From JAGSPQ01 sp038206395 (GTDB taxonomy: Bacteria; Myxococcota; Myxococcia; Myxococcales; Myxococcaceae), in assembly GCA_038206395.1 (NCBI GenBank), contig JBBRAX010000032.1:22056-86055 (forward strand): a DNA stretch of 64,000 nucleotides, given 5' to 3'. The notes under the pieces were generated by a model. The model searched no databases, was not told where the DNA came from, and saw only the letters and a program-made list of their open reading frames with translations. Shown piece after piece: positions 1 to 8,638 of the stretch (positions are counted from its first letter, which is position 1; each line of letters begins with the position of its first letter). Both the position numbers and the translations under genes were made by a program.

Positions 1-575
1 TCGGCCACACCCACCCCCTGCCTGACCCCTTCTTCGTCCTCGCCACCCAGAATCCCATCGAGCTCGAAGGCACCTACCCGCTGCCCGAAGCGCAGCTCGA
101 CCGCTTCCTCTTCCGCGTCGTCGTCCCCGCCGTCAGCGCGAAGACGATGAGCCTGATGCTCACCCAGCGCCACCGCGGCCAGCCGCCGGCGCAGAAGCCC
201 GTGCTCGACGGCGCCGCGCTGAAAGCCGTCTTCGACTTCGTCGATCGCGTTCACCTGCCCGTGCCCGTCGCCGACTTCATCGGCCGCCTCGTCGAGGCCA
301 CGCATCCGAGCCACGCCTCCGCACCCGAATCGGTTCGCCGCTTCGTTCGGTACGGCGCTTCACCCCGCGCCGCGCTCGGCTTGGCTTCCAGTGCGCGCGC
401 GTGGGCGCTTGGCAAAGGCAAACCCAACGTCGGCTTCGACGAAGTGAAGGAAGTCGCGGGCGCCGTGCTCAACCACCGCCTCGTCCTCTCGTACGAAGCG
501 GGCCTCGAGAAGGTCGGCGCCGACAAAGTGGTGAACGATCTGCTCGCCGCCGTCGCCGAGGTGCCGCGTGGTTAG
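1..575 (+). CDS. MoxR-family AAA+ ATPase, C-terminal part (5' end outside window)
   Basis: The frame is open from base 3 with no start in view, so the N-terminal part with Walker A and B lies upstream of the window. The visible start carries the MoxR sensor-1/arginine-finger block, with ATQNP, then EGTYPLPEAQLDRF, followed by the C-terminal helical lid. MoxR ATPases are thought to act as chaperones that mature or activate VWA-domain partners (family knowledge). Here the partners are evident: the gene heads a run of overlapping genes that includes DUF58 and two VWA-type proteins. The stop overlaps the GTG start of the next gene by 8 bp, which suggests translational coupling. The family call is secure; the substrate is unknown. 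Confidence 0.93.
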   Translation, partial: GHTHPLPDPFFVLATQNPIELEGTYPLPEAQLDRFLFRVVVPAVSAKTMSLMLTQRHRGQPPAQKPVLDGAALKAVFDFVDRVHLPVPVADFIGRLVEATHPSHASAPESVRRFVRYGASPRAALGLASSARAWALGKGKPNVGFDEVKEVAGAVLNHRLVLSYEAGLEKVGADKVVNDLLAAVAEVPRG

Positions 576-2265
576 TGCGCTGCTCGCCGCCGCGCTGTTG
601 TTGAGCGAAGGCACCTCGAAGGTCTACCCGCCTTCCAGTGAGCGGGCCGGCGCGCCCAACACCTACGTCTTCGCGCAGACCCAGCGCGTCGACGTCGGCG
701 GCGGAGCGACCAGTGTCTCTGCCGAGACCAACGTCCCCACTCCGCGCCGCGGCTACTTTCCGCTGCGCCTCTTCGTCGACAACTCCACCGGCCCGACCCA
801 GAGCATCAAGCTCGGCTACTACCCCAGCAACAACACCGGCCGGCCCATCACCAAAGACGTCGAGGTTCGCCAAGGCGAGCGCCGCACCGTCATCCTCGCG
901 GTGCCGTACCTGTTCCGTTACGGCAACGTCCGCGCGCGCGGGCCGGGCATCAGCAAGAAGGGCGACGCGCACGTCTACTTCAACTCGACCTACGCGCCGC
1001 AGCGGCCGCTGCTTTCCATCGGCACCACCGACGAGTTCGAGCGCTGGGTCGACAAGCCCCCCGCGCACACCGACGGCGACCTCAGCGTCTATTCCATCGC
1101 CGCCGACGAGGCGCCCACTGAGCTCGCCGCGTACGCAGGCTACGACACCGTCGCGATCCCCGCCGCCGCCTTCGAGTCGCTGAACGAAGCGCAGCGCCGC
1201 GCGCTCGAGTCATACGCCGCGACCGGTGGCACGCTCGTGCTTGGTAAAGGCGGGCGCGGTCTCGCCGCCGCGCTGCCGCTGATGAAAGAAGGAAAAGAGG
1301 AGTACGGCTTCGGCCGCCTCGTCGTCGTCGATGGCCAGCCCGACTTCGCGACCGTCTTCAACTCAACCACTCCTGTCGTCAGCCCGCGCGCGTCTCCGCG
1401 ATCGATGTCCGGGCGGGTGTACCGCTATGTCGACGCGAACCCTGGCTCTGACTTCACCGCGCTGCTGCCGCAGGCGACCGCTCCCATCGGCCGCTTTCTT
1501 CTCATCATCGGCCTCTTCACCCTCGCGATCGGCCCCGGCTCCATCTGGGTTGCGCGGCGCCGCGGGCCGGCGATGTTGCTGCTCACGATTCCCGGCACAG
1601 CGTTCATCACCTGCACCGTCATCATCGGGTACTCGCTGATTCAAGACGGCTTCACCGTTCACGCGTCGACGCAGGGCCTCACCTGGCTCGACAGCAAGCA
1701 GCACCGCGCGCTGCAGGTGGGCCTGACGGCGTACTACGCAAACCTCGCGCCGGGGTCCGCGCGCTTCTCGAGTCTGACGGTCGTCGTACCGCCGCAAGAA
1801 GGAAGCGGTGAGGTCTACGCGCCCGGCATCGAGTGGAACGAAGGCGCCACGATGGGCAGCGACTTCGTGCCGTCGCGCACGTACCGCGAGTGGGGCTACG
1901 TCTCGGCCGAGCCCACCCGCGCGCGCGTCCTCCTCAAGAAGAAGGACGGCGCGTGGGTGGTGCAGAACGCGCTCGGCAGCCGGGTGGTGTCGATGGTGTT
2001 CATGGCCGATGACCGCCTGTGGATGGTGGCCGACCTTCGCGACGGAGCGGAGGCGACCGGAGCGAAGCAGAGCGGCGGGCTTCCCCACTTTGAAGGTCCC
2101 GCGGCCAATCGCTTCAGCGCCGAGCTGCAGCAGAAGTTCGCGGCGCCGCTGAAGGAAGGCGAGTTCCTCGCGACGGTCGAAGGCCAGGGCTTCACGCCGT
2201 CGGGCGGGTTGCGGCTCACCGAACACGACAGCGGGAACCTCGTGCGCGGCGAGGTCGAGCGATGA
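568..2265 (+). CDS. Membrane-anchored envelope protein, unknown function, in MoxR/ABC operon
   Basis: 565 aa with a GTG start overlapping the moxR stop. An N-terminal hydrophobic segment (residues 2-13) looks like a signal peptide. It is followed by a beta-rich extracytoplasmic region and, around residues 190-235, a stretch resembling a GATase1-like alpha/beta fold (YDTVAIPAAAF, then GGTLVLGKGG). Two strong membrane segments lie near residues 306-325 and 334-355. A second soluble beta-rich region of about 200 residues follows. This layout is typical of accessory proteins next to ABC exporters of this type, but I do not recognise a named family. Its ATGA overlap with the ABC ATPase gene suggests it belongs to the same complex or pathway. 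Confidence 0.8.
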   Translation: MVSALLAAALLLSEGTSKVYPPSSERAGAPNTYVFAQTQRVDVGGGATSVSAETNVPTPRRGYFPLRLFVDNSTGPTQSIKLGYYPSNNTGRPITKDVEVRQGERRTVILAVPYLFRYGNVRARGPGISKKGDAHVYFNSTYAPQRPLLSIGTTDEFERWVDKPPAHTDGDLSVYSIAADEAPTELAAYAGYDTVAIPAAAFESLNEAQRRALESYAATGGTLVLGKGGRGLAAALPLMKEGKEEYGFGRLVVVDGQPDFATVFNSTTPVVSPRASPRSMSGRVYRYVDANPGSDFTALLPQATAPIGRFLLIIGLFTLAIGPGSIWVARRRGPAMLLLTIPGTAFITCTVIIGYSLIQDGFTVHASTQGLTWLDSKQHRALQVGLTAYYANLAPGSARFSSLTVVVPPQEGSGEVYAPGIEWNEGATMGSDFVPSRTYREWGYVSAEPTRARVLLKKKDGAWVVQNALGSRVVSMVFMADDRLWMVADLRDGAEATGAKQSGGLPHFEGPAANRFSAELQQKFAAPLKEGEFLATVEGQGFTPSGGLRLTEHDSGNLVRGEVER

Positions 2266-3260
2266 GCGACGTGTTGCTCGAGGTGAAGAACCTGTCGCGC
2301 CACTACGGCGCTCTGAAGGCCGTCGATGACGTGAGCTTTACCGTCGCGGCGGGCACGATTCTCGGCTTCATCGGCCCGAACGGCGCGGGCAAGTCGACGA
2401 CGATGCGAATCCTCGCCACGCTCGATGTGCCGACCGCGGGCGACGTGCTGCTCGACGGAAAGAGCGCGATCGATCACCCCGACAAGGCGCGCCCGCTGAT
2501 TGGCTACATGCCGGATCGTTACGGCACCTACGACGACATGACGGTGCTCGAGTTCCTCGACTTCTTCGCGCGCGCGTACCGGCTCAAGGGGCAGGAACGC
2601 GAGAACCGCGTCGCCTCGGTGATGGACTTCACCGGCCTCTTCCCTCTGAAGGACAAGCTCACCAGCGCGCTGTCGAAAGGCATGAAGCAGCGCGTCGCCC
2701 TGGGCCGCACGCTGCTTCACGACCCGAAGCTGCTCATTCTCGACGAGCCCGCCGACGGCCTCGACCCGCGCGCCCGCATCGAGCTTCGTGAGCTGCTCAA
2801 GGCTCTGGCCGCGCAGGGGAAGGCAGTGCTGATCTCCAGCCATATCCTCACCGAGCTCTCTGAAATCTGTGACAGCTGCGCGATCATCGAGCAGGGGCGC
2901 CTGCTCGCCACCGGACCCGTTCACGAGATTCTGTCGCGCACCACCGGCAACGCTGTCTCGAGCGAGCTCGTGATGCGCGTCTGGAAGGGCGCCGAAGGGG
3001 TCGACGCCGCCCTCGCCCGGGCAGAGCGGCTCTTGCTCGAACAGCCGCTGGTCGCCGCCGTCACCGTCGAAGGCCAGGCCGTTCGCGTCCGCATCGAGCT
3101 TCCCCTGGGCGCTGCTCCTGCTGCGGGTTGGGTCGAAGAGACGAGCGCCCGGCTGTTGCGCGCGTTGGTCACGGCCGAGATTCCCGTCTCGAGCTTCCAG
3201 GCCCGCGAGTTCGACCTCGAAGACGCGTTCATGAACGTCACGAAGGGCAAGGTTCAGTGA
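2262..3260 (+). CDS. ABC transporter ATP-binding protein
   Basis: 332 aa. Walker A GPNGAGKS lies at about residues 38-45, the signature LSKGMKQR at 137-144, Walker B plus catalytic Glu in LLILDEP at 157-163 and the H-loop His near 194. The order and the GDP-rich C-terminal tail match CcmA/NatA-type exporters (ABC-2 group). The C-terminal 100 residues beyond the nucleotide-binding core are a regulatory or dimerisation extension. It starts inside the stop of the preceding gene (ATGA), and its own stop overlaps the GTG of the first permease. It should power export through the two permeases that follow. The substrate cannot be read from the sequence. Confidence 0.93.
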   Translation: MSDVLLEVKNLSRHYGALKAVDDVSFTVAAGTILGFIGPNGAGKSTTMRILATLDVPTAGDVLLDGKSAIDHPDKARPLIGYMPDRYGTYDDMTVLEFLDFFARAYRLKGQERENRVASVMDFTGLFPLKDKLTSALSKGMKQRVALGRTLLHDPKLLILDEPADGLDPRARIELRELLKALAAQGKAVLISSHILTELSEICDSCAIIEQGRLLATGPVHEILSRTTGNAVSSELVMRVWKGAEGVDAALARAERLLLEQPLVAAVTVEGQAVRVRIELPLGAAPAAGWVEETSARLLRALVTAEIPVSSFQAREFDLEDAFMNVTKGKVQ

Positions 3261-4690
3261 CGACCGCCGACGCCATCGATCGCGCCGGGCAACGCCTCGC
3301 AGATCGGGTCAACCCAATCGTCGTGAAAGAGCTTCGCCAGGGCCTGCGCACGCGCGTCTTCTGGATCTTCTTCACGCTGATGCTGCTCGCTTGCCTCGTC
3401 ATCTCGCTCATCGCTTTCGCGGCCGCTGACGGCGTGGGGAAGGACGGCCGCTACTACTTCATCGCGTATTACATCTGCTTGAGCCTCGTTCAGTTCTTCG
3501 TCATTCCGTACTCGGCCTACCGGTCGATGAGCCGCGAGCGCGAAGAAGAGACCTGGGTGTTGCTCACGCTGACGGGCCTCGGGCCCCACCGGATTCTGCG
3601 CGGGAAGATGGGCAGCTTCATGTTGCAGGGGCTCATCTACGCCTCGGCCGCCGCGCCGTTTCTTCTCTTCAGCTACTACCTGAACGGCATCGACCTGCCG
3701 ACCATCGTCATCGCCCTCATCGCAGGGGCCACCTACCAACTCTTCCTCACCTCCGTCGCCGTCAGCGCCGCCACGCTCGCCGAGGCCCGTATCGTTCGCG
3801 CGCTGCTTCACTTCCTCGTGCTCGGGTTTCTCGCGTGGGGCCTGATTGCCGGGCTCACCAGCATCTTTGGCCTGGTCGAGTCGGTGCGGAACCTGTGGTC
3901 TGACTCCGCCGCGCGCGTCGCGACCTGCGCGACGATGTTCGGAATGCTGACGTGGGGCGTGCTGCTCTACGAGTCGGCCGCTGCGCGAATGGCGCTCGCC
4001 ACCGAGAGCTACGCGAAGGGCCCGCGCATCGCCTTCATGGTGCAGATCGCCGGAGCGCTGGCCTTCTTCGTCTGGGGCGCCTTCGCGTCCGGCGAGCCGT
4101 CGCTGTACCCGGTGGGCGCGATCACGATGTGCGCGCACGTCTTCTTCGTCGGCCTCTTCATCGCGTCTGACCGTGACGGCATGGCGCGCAGCCTCTGGCT
4201 CACCGGCTCGAAGTTCTCGCTGCTGAAGCCCGGCGCGCTGCGCGGCTACCGGCTGGTGCTCTTGATGCTCGGCGCGGTCACCGCCGTCTTCGTCACGCTC
4301 ACGCTGCTCGACAAGGCGGTCAGCGACTGGCGGAACTTCAACCTCGTGCTCGGGGCTCCGGCGTTCGCGGCGCTCTACCTGTCGCTGCCCATCATTGCGT
4401 CGCGGCTGCTGCGCCACCCACCGTCGCAGACTGCGATCCTCGTGCGCATCCTCTTCATCGGCATCTTCGTCTTCGGAGCGGGCCTGCCTCCGCTGGTCGC
4501 CGCCATCATCGGCATCGAGCCCGATCATGTCCTCTTCAACCTCTTCAACCCGATCGTCGGAATGGTGAACCTCGGCGGCACGAAGTCAGACACCAACACC
4601 CACCTCATCCTGCTCTACGCGGTGACCTTTGGAGCCGTGGTGCTCGCCGACGGAATCCTCAAGGGCCGCGACAACCCGCCTGCCCGATGA
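3257..4690 (+). CDS. ABC transporter permease (copy 1)
   Basis: 477 aa. I chose the GTG at 3257, which overlaps the ATPase stop (GTGA), over an upstream in-frame start at 3128 that would read through the ATPase gene. The protein begins with a short cytoplasmic helix containing VNPIVVKELRQGL, a typical ABC-2 permease N-terminus, and then has about a dozen hydrophobic segments. A cytoplasmic loop with YRSMSREREEETWVLL is almost identical in the next gene, so the two permeases are tandem duplicates. It probably forms a heterodimeric channel with copy 2, driven by the upstream ATPase. Confidence 0.9.
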   Translation: MTTADAIDRAGQRLADRVNPIVVKELRQGLRTRVFWIFFTLMLLACLVISLIAFAAADGVGKDGRYYFIAYYICLSLVQFFVIPYSAYRSMSREREEETWVLLTLTGLGPHRILRGKMGSFMLQGLIYASAAAPFLLFSYYLNGIDLPTIVIALIAGATYQLFLTSVAVSAATLAEARIVRALLHFLVLGFLAWGLIAGLTSIFGLVESVRNLWSDSAARVATCATMFGMLTWGVLLYESAAARMALATESYAKGPRIAFMVQIAGALAFFVWGAFASGEPSLYPVGAITMCAHVFFVGLFIASDRDGMARSLWLTGSKFSLLKPGALRGYRLVLLMLGAVTAVFVTLTLLDKAVSDWRNFNLVLGAPAFAALYLSLPIIASRLLRHPPSQTAILVRILFIGIFVFGAGLPPLVAAIIGIEPDHVLFNLFNPIVGMVNLGGTKSDTNTHLILLYAVTFGAVVLADGILKGRDNPPAR

Positions 4691-6093
4691 ACGAAAGGTT
4701 CTTAGAGGCCGTCGGCCCCATCGTCGTGAAGGAAGTGCGCCAGGGCCTTCGCGCGCGCGTGTTCGCGATCTGCTTTGCGCTGCTTCTCGTCGCGTGCGTC
4801 ACCACGTCTCTCATCGCGGCGACCGAGGTGCGCAGCTGGGACGGCGGCGCCCTGGGCCCGCGCTACCTCACGCTCTTCCTCTCGGGCCTCGCGCTCATCT
4901 GCTTCTTCGTCATCCCGTACTCGGCCTATCGATCGATGTCGCGCGAACGGGAAGACGAGACGTGGGTGCTGCTCGCGCTCACCGGCCTGTCGTCGCGACG
5001 CATCGTGCGAGGTAAGGTCGCCTCGGCGCTGACCCAGGCGATTCTTTACGCCTCGGCCGGCGCGCCGTTTCTGCTCTTCAGCTATTTCCTCAACGGCGTC
5101 GACCTGCCGACGCTGCTGCTCGAGCTCGTCTTCGCCACCTGCTGGGCGGTGTTCGTCACCTCGGTCGCCGTCGCGCTGGGCACGGAAGGCCACACCCGCC
5201 TTGGGAGATCCGCGATTCACTTCCTCGTGCTCGGGCTCCTCGGCGCGGCGACCTTCGCGGGCATCGGCTTCGGCGCTGAGCTCGCGCGGGAGGGCGGCGA
5301 GTGGGTGAACGAGACCTCGTTTCTCGTCTTCGCCGGTGCGTTTCCCTTCGCGCTGCTGACCACCTCGTTGCTCGTGCTCGAAGGCGCCGCCGCTGGGCTC
5401 GCGCTCGCCAGCGACGCGAGCGCCCGTGGTGCGCGCCTCGTCGTCTGTGGCCAACTGCTCTTCGCCGTCTGCGCGGCGTACCTGGGCGTCTGGCTCGCCG
5501 ACCACCCACCGCGAGAGCTCGCCAGCGTGGCCAGCGTCTTCAGCTCGATCCTCCTCGTCGCCTACGGCGCGTTTGCGATCTCCGAGCGCGATGGCTTTCC
5601 GCGCAGCACGACGAAGCGCAGCTGGCTCACCGCCGGAGCGCTGCGCGGGTGGCTGATGGTCATCGGGCTGTTGGCGCTGGTGACGGCCGCATGGTTCGGG
5701 CTGCACGTGCTGCTCGTCGGCAACTCGCGGTTCCTCGCCTTGACGCTCACCGCCCCTCTCTACGTCGCGCTCTACCTGTCGCTGGCGGTCATCGTCGGCC
5801 GCGCGTCTCCGCTGCAGAAGCTCGGCGAGCCGGCTGCGACGCGGGTCGCCTTCATCTGCCTCGTCGCGGCAGCGTCGATCTTCTTTCCGGTGGCCGCTGT
5901 GCTCTCAGGAAACAACCTCAGCGACATCGACTGGAACGTCCTGAATCCGCTGATCGGCATGTTCAACCACGTCGATGACAGCCGCGCGAGCCAGGCGAGG
6001 CAGGCGCTGCCAATCCTTTCCGTCACCACCGCCTTCGCAGTCCTCGGCGCCTTCGTGACGCTCAAAGTCCGCGATGGAGCGCGCGTCGGGTGA
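4687..6093 (+). CDS. ABC transporter permease (copy 2, tandem paralogue)
   Basis: 468 aa, ATGA-coupled to copy 1. It shares the N-terminal VGPIVVKEVRQGL motif, the loop YRSMSREREDETWVLL, the segment YASAGAPFLLFSY and the LNGVDLPTL motif with copy 1 in the same order, so it arose by duplication. About a dozen membrane segments are visible. The C-terminal half is more divergent than the N-terminal half, consistent with specialised halves of a heterodimer. The operon has one ATPase for two permeases, as in many ABC-2 exporters with heteromeric membrane parts. Confidence 0.9.
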   Translation: MNERFLEAVGPIVVKEVRQGLRARVFAICFALLLVACVTTSLIAATEVRSWDGGALGPRYLTLFLSGLALICFFVIPYSAYRSMSREREDETWVLLALTGLSSRRIVRGKVASALTQAILYASAGAPFLLFSYFLNGVDLPTLLLELVFATCWAVFVTSVAVALGTEGHTRLGRSAIHFLVLGLLGAATFAGIGFGAELAREGGEWVNETSFLVFAGAFPFALLTTSLLVLEGAAAGLALASDASARGARLVVCGQLLFAVCAAYLGVWLADHPPRELASVASVFSSILLVAYGAFAISERDGFPRSTTKRSWLTAGALRGWLMVIGLLALVTAAWFGLHVLLVGNSRFLALTLTAPLYVALYLSLAVIVGRASPLQKLGEPAATRVAFICLVAAASIFFPVAAVLSGNNLSDIDWNVLNPLIGMFNHVDDSRASQARQALPILSVTTAFAVLGAFVTLKVRDGARVG

Positions 6094-6938
6094 GCCTCCT
6101 CGACGAAGCCGCCGTCGAACGCGCCGCCGCTGGCAAGGCCCTGCGTCTGCCACGCGTGCCGCACCGGGGCAGGGTGGGCGAGGTGCGCTCGTCGTCCGTC
6201 GGCAGCAGCCTCGAGCTCCACGACTTCCGCCTCTACCAACCGGGCGATGACCTGCGGCAGCTCGACTGGAACGCGGTCGCCCGCACCGGCGAGCTCGTGT
6301 TGCGCGTGCGGCAAGACGAGGTGAGCCCGCGCGTCGAGGTGGTGGTCGATGCGTCGAGGTCGATGGGCCTCACCGATGCGAAGGCAGCCCGGACGCGTGA
6401 GGTCGCGCTGCTCGCCTGCGTGCTCGCCCTCCGCGCGGGCCTCGAGCCCGTCGTCGTCACCGTCGGAGCGACCGCTCACCGCGCCACCGGCCACCGCACC
6501 CGCGAAGTCCTTCAGCGCCTCGAACTCGATGGCCGCGAGGGCTTCGACGCCGCCCTTCGCCGCGCGCCCGCGCTGATGCCGTGCGGCCTGCGACTCTGGG
6601 TCACCGACCTCTTGTTCGAAGCCTCGGCCGACGTGCTCGCCGAACGGATGACACGCGGCGCGTCGGGTCTCGCCGTCATTCAGGTGCTCGACCCCGAAGA
6701 CGTCGACCCCGAAGGCGGCCTGGGCGCACGGCTCACCGACACCGAGTCGGGTGAGGTGTTGGAAAGGATTCTCACCGCAGGCGTGCTCGCCGATTACCAG
6801 TCGCGGCTCGAGGCGCACCTGCAGCTGTGGCGGCAGGCGACGCGGCGGGTGCGAGCGACGCTGGTGATTGCCAACGCAGGAGATGAAATCGAAGGCCTCG
6901 CGCGCGGGCCGCTGTCGTCGTTGTGGGAGGCCGCCTGA
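6090..6938 (+). CDS. DUF58 domain protein
   Basis: 282 aa, GTG start overlapping the permease stop. The DUF58 core is seen in FRLYQPGDDLRQLDW followed by ARTGELVLR, and in the VWA-like strand VVVDASRSM with a DxSxS-type metal site. DUF58 proteins are regularly encoded beside MoxR ATPases and VWA membrane proteins (family knowledge) and are probably MoxR clients or adaptors. No membrane segment is seen here, so this copy is likely cytoplasmic. The C-terminal third continues the alpha/beta VWA-like fold. Confidence 0.9.
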   Translation: MSLLDEAAVERAAAGKALRLPRVPHRGRVGEVRSSSVGSSLELHDFRLYQPGDDLRQLDWNAVARTGELVLRVRQDEVSPRVEVVVDASRSMGLTDAKAARTREVALLACVLALRAGLEPVVVTVGATAHRATGHRTREVLQRLELDGREGFDAALRRAPALMPCGLRLWVTDLLFEASADVLAERMTRGASGLAVIQVLDPEDVDPEGGLGARLTDTESGEVLERILTAGVLADYQSRLEAHLQLWRQATRRVRATLVIANAGDEIEGLARGPLSSLWEAA

Positions 6939-8638
6939 GCTTCGGCTTCCCGCTGGGCTTCCTCGCCCTCGCCGCGTTCGCGCCGCTGATCGCCGCGTAC
7001 TTCCTGCGCCGCCGGCAGAAGCCGCGCCAGGTCTCGGCGTTGTTCCTCTGGCGCTCGCCCAGCCAGCGCGCCCAGGCCGGCCCACGGCTCGAGCGCTTCT
7101 CGCGCGAAGCGTCGCTGGCGCTCGAGCTTCTCGCCATCGGTGTCGCGGCGCTCTTCCTCGCCGACCTGCGCTGCGGAAAGGACGTGCCGCAGAAGCACCT
7201 CGTCGTCGTCGTCGATGGCGGTCTCTCGCTCAGCGCGAAAGGTGTCGCCGACCAGGTGCGTGCTGCGGTCGCGAAGCTCGCCAAAGACGAAGGCGCCGCG
7301 GCGCTCACCCTCATCGAGTCAGGGGTGAAGCCTTCCGTGCTCGCCGGCCCGCAGCTGAACACCGCCCGCGCGCTCGCGTTGCTCGAGGCGTGGCGTCCGT
7401 CGCAGCCATCGCACGATGTCTCGGCCGCGCTGCTGATGGCCCGCGAGCTGTCGAGCGTCCGCGGCGGGCGCATCTGGTTCTTCACCGACGGCCCGCTGCC
7501 GGAAGGGCTGGTCTTGCCGCCCGAAGTCCGCGTGCAGAGCGTCGCCACCGCCGCCGAGAACGTCGCCTTCCTCACCGCGCAACGCCACGACTCCGGAGGC
7601 GTCGCCGCGGTCACCGTTCGCGTCGCCAACTTCACGAAGTCGCGCCGGAAGATTCCCGTCACCTTCAGCGCCGCGCTTTCCGAGCAGGTGCAGACCGTGG
7701 AGCTCGACCCCGGGACATCGGCCGTCGTGCGCGTGGGCCTCAAGACCGCGGCGACCATTCGCGTGTCGGTGCCAGACGACGCGCTGAGTGAAGACAGCGC
7801 CATCGAGTTGCTCGCGGCTCCGACGCCGCCGCTGTCGGTGGGTGCGCTCGAGGGCGTCGACTCTGGCGCGCTGAAACGCTTCTTCGCGATCGCGCCCGGG
7901 CTGGTCACCACGCCGCCCCATGCCTTGCTGTTCGGGCCGCCCGGGTCGAAGGCGCAGGTCACCCTCGGCGCGACGCCCGGGCTCAAGTCCTTCGTCGGGC
8001 CGTTCTTCACCCAGAAGGGCGACCCACTGCTCGATGACGTCGAGCTCGCCGGCGTGGTGTGGACAGCGGGCACGAATCCGCCTGGGCGGCCACTGGTCAC
8101 CGCGGGTGAAGCCGTGCTCATCGCAGAGGAAGAGGACGGCACGCTTCACCTCAACCTCGATCTTCCGCGCAGCAATATTCAGCGCACCACTGCGTGGCCC
8201 GTGCTGCTCGGCAACCTCGTTCAGCGCGCGCGGTTGCGGGCGCCGGGGCTGCCGCGACGCCACCTGATGCTCGGCGAAGACGTGCCCGTGGTGACCGAAG
8301 GCGGCGCGAAGTGGTCGCTGAAAGGCCCCGACGGAAGAGACCGCCCCGTGCTCGGAGCGGGTCCCGTGCTGCTGCCCGCGCTGCCGACGCCCGGCCGCTG
8401 GGCGTTGCTCAAAGACGGCAAAGAGCTCGACGCGCTTGTCGTTCTTCCGCTGGACCCGCGCGAGTCTGACTTGCGCACGCGCGGCCCGTTTCTTCACGAG
8501 GCGACCGCCGACGCCGGCACGCTGACCACCGGCCTCTCGCGACCGCGGCCGCTGTGGCCGATTGCGCTGCTGCTGCTGTTGTTGCTCGCCGACTTCTGGC
8601 TCACCGCGCGCGAAGGCCGGCCCGTGGTGGCGCGATGA
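6923..8638 (+). CDS. BatA-like membrane protein (aerotolerance-regulator N-terminal domain)
   Basis: 571 aa. The GTG start overlaps the DUF58 gene by 16 bp. The N-terminus FGFPLGFLALAAFAPLIAAY followed by YFLRRRQKPRQV is the usual BatA/aerotolerance N-terminal hairpin, with a second membrane helix at about residues 55-75. A VWA-like domain follows (LVVVVDGGLSLS, in which the metal site is not a clean DxSxS), then a long extracytoplasmic beta-rich region. A final membrane helix ends near residue 560. It likely sits in the inner membrane as one of the VWA partners of the MoxR ATPase. The degenerate metal site suggests a structural role. Confidence 0.82.
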   Translation: MGGRLSFGFPLGFLALAAFAPLIAAYFLRRRQKPRQVSALFLWRSPSQRAQAGPRLERFSREASLALELLAIGVAALFLADLRCGKDVPQKHLVVVVDGGLSLSAKGVADQVRAAVAKLAKDEGAAALTLIESGVKPSVLAGPQLNTARALALLEAWRPSQPSHDVSAALLMARELSSVRGGRIWFFTDGPLPEGLVLPPEVRVQSVATAAENVAFLTAQRHDSGGVAAVTVRVANFTKSRRKIPVTFSAALSEQVQTVELDPGTSAVVRVGLKTAATIRVSVPDDALSEDSAIELLAAPTPPLSVGALEGVDSGALKRFFAIAPGLVTTPPHALLFGPPGSKAQVTLGATPGLKSFVGPFFTQKGDPLLDDVELAGVVWTAGTNPPGRPLVTAGEAVLIAEEEDGTLHLNLDLPRSNIQRTTAWPVLLGNLVQRARLRAPGLPRRHLMLGEDVPVVTEGGAKWSLKGPDGRDRPVLGAGPVLLPALPTPGRWALLKDGKELDALVVLPLDPRESDLRTRGPFLHEATADAGTLTTGLSRPRPLWPIALLLLLLLADFWLTAREGRPVVAR

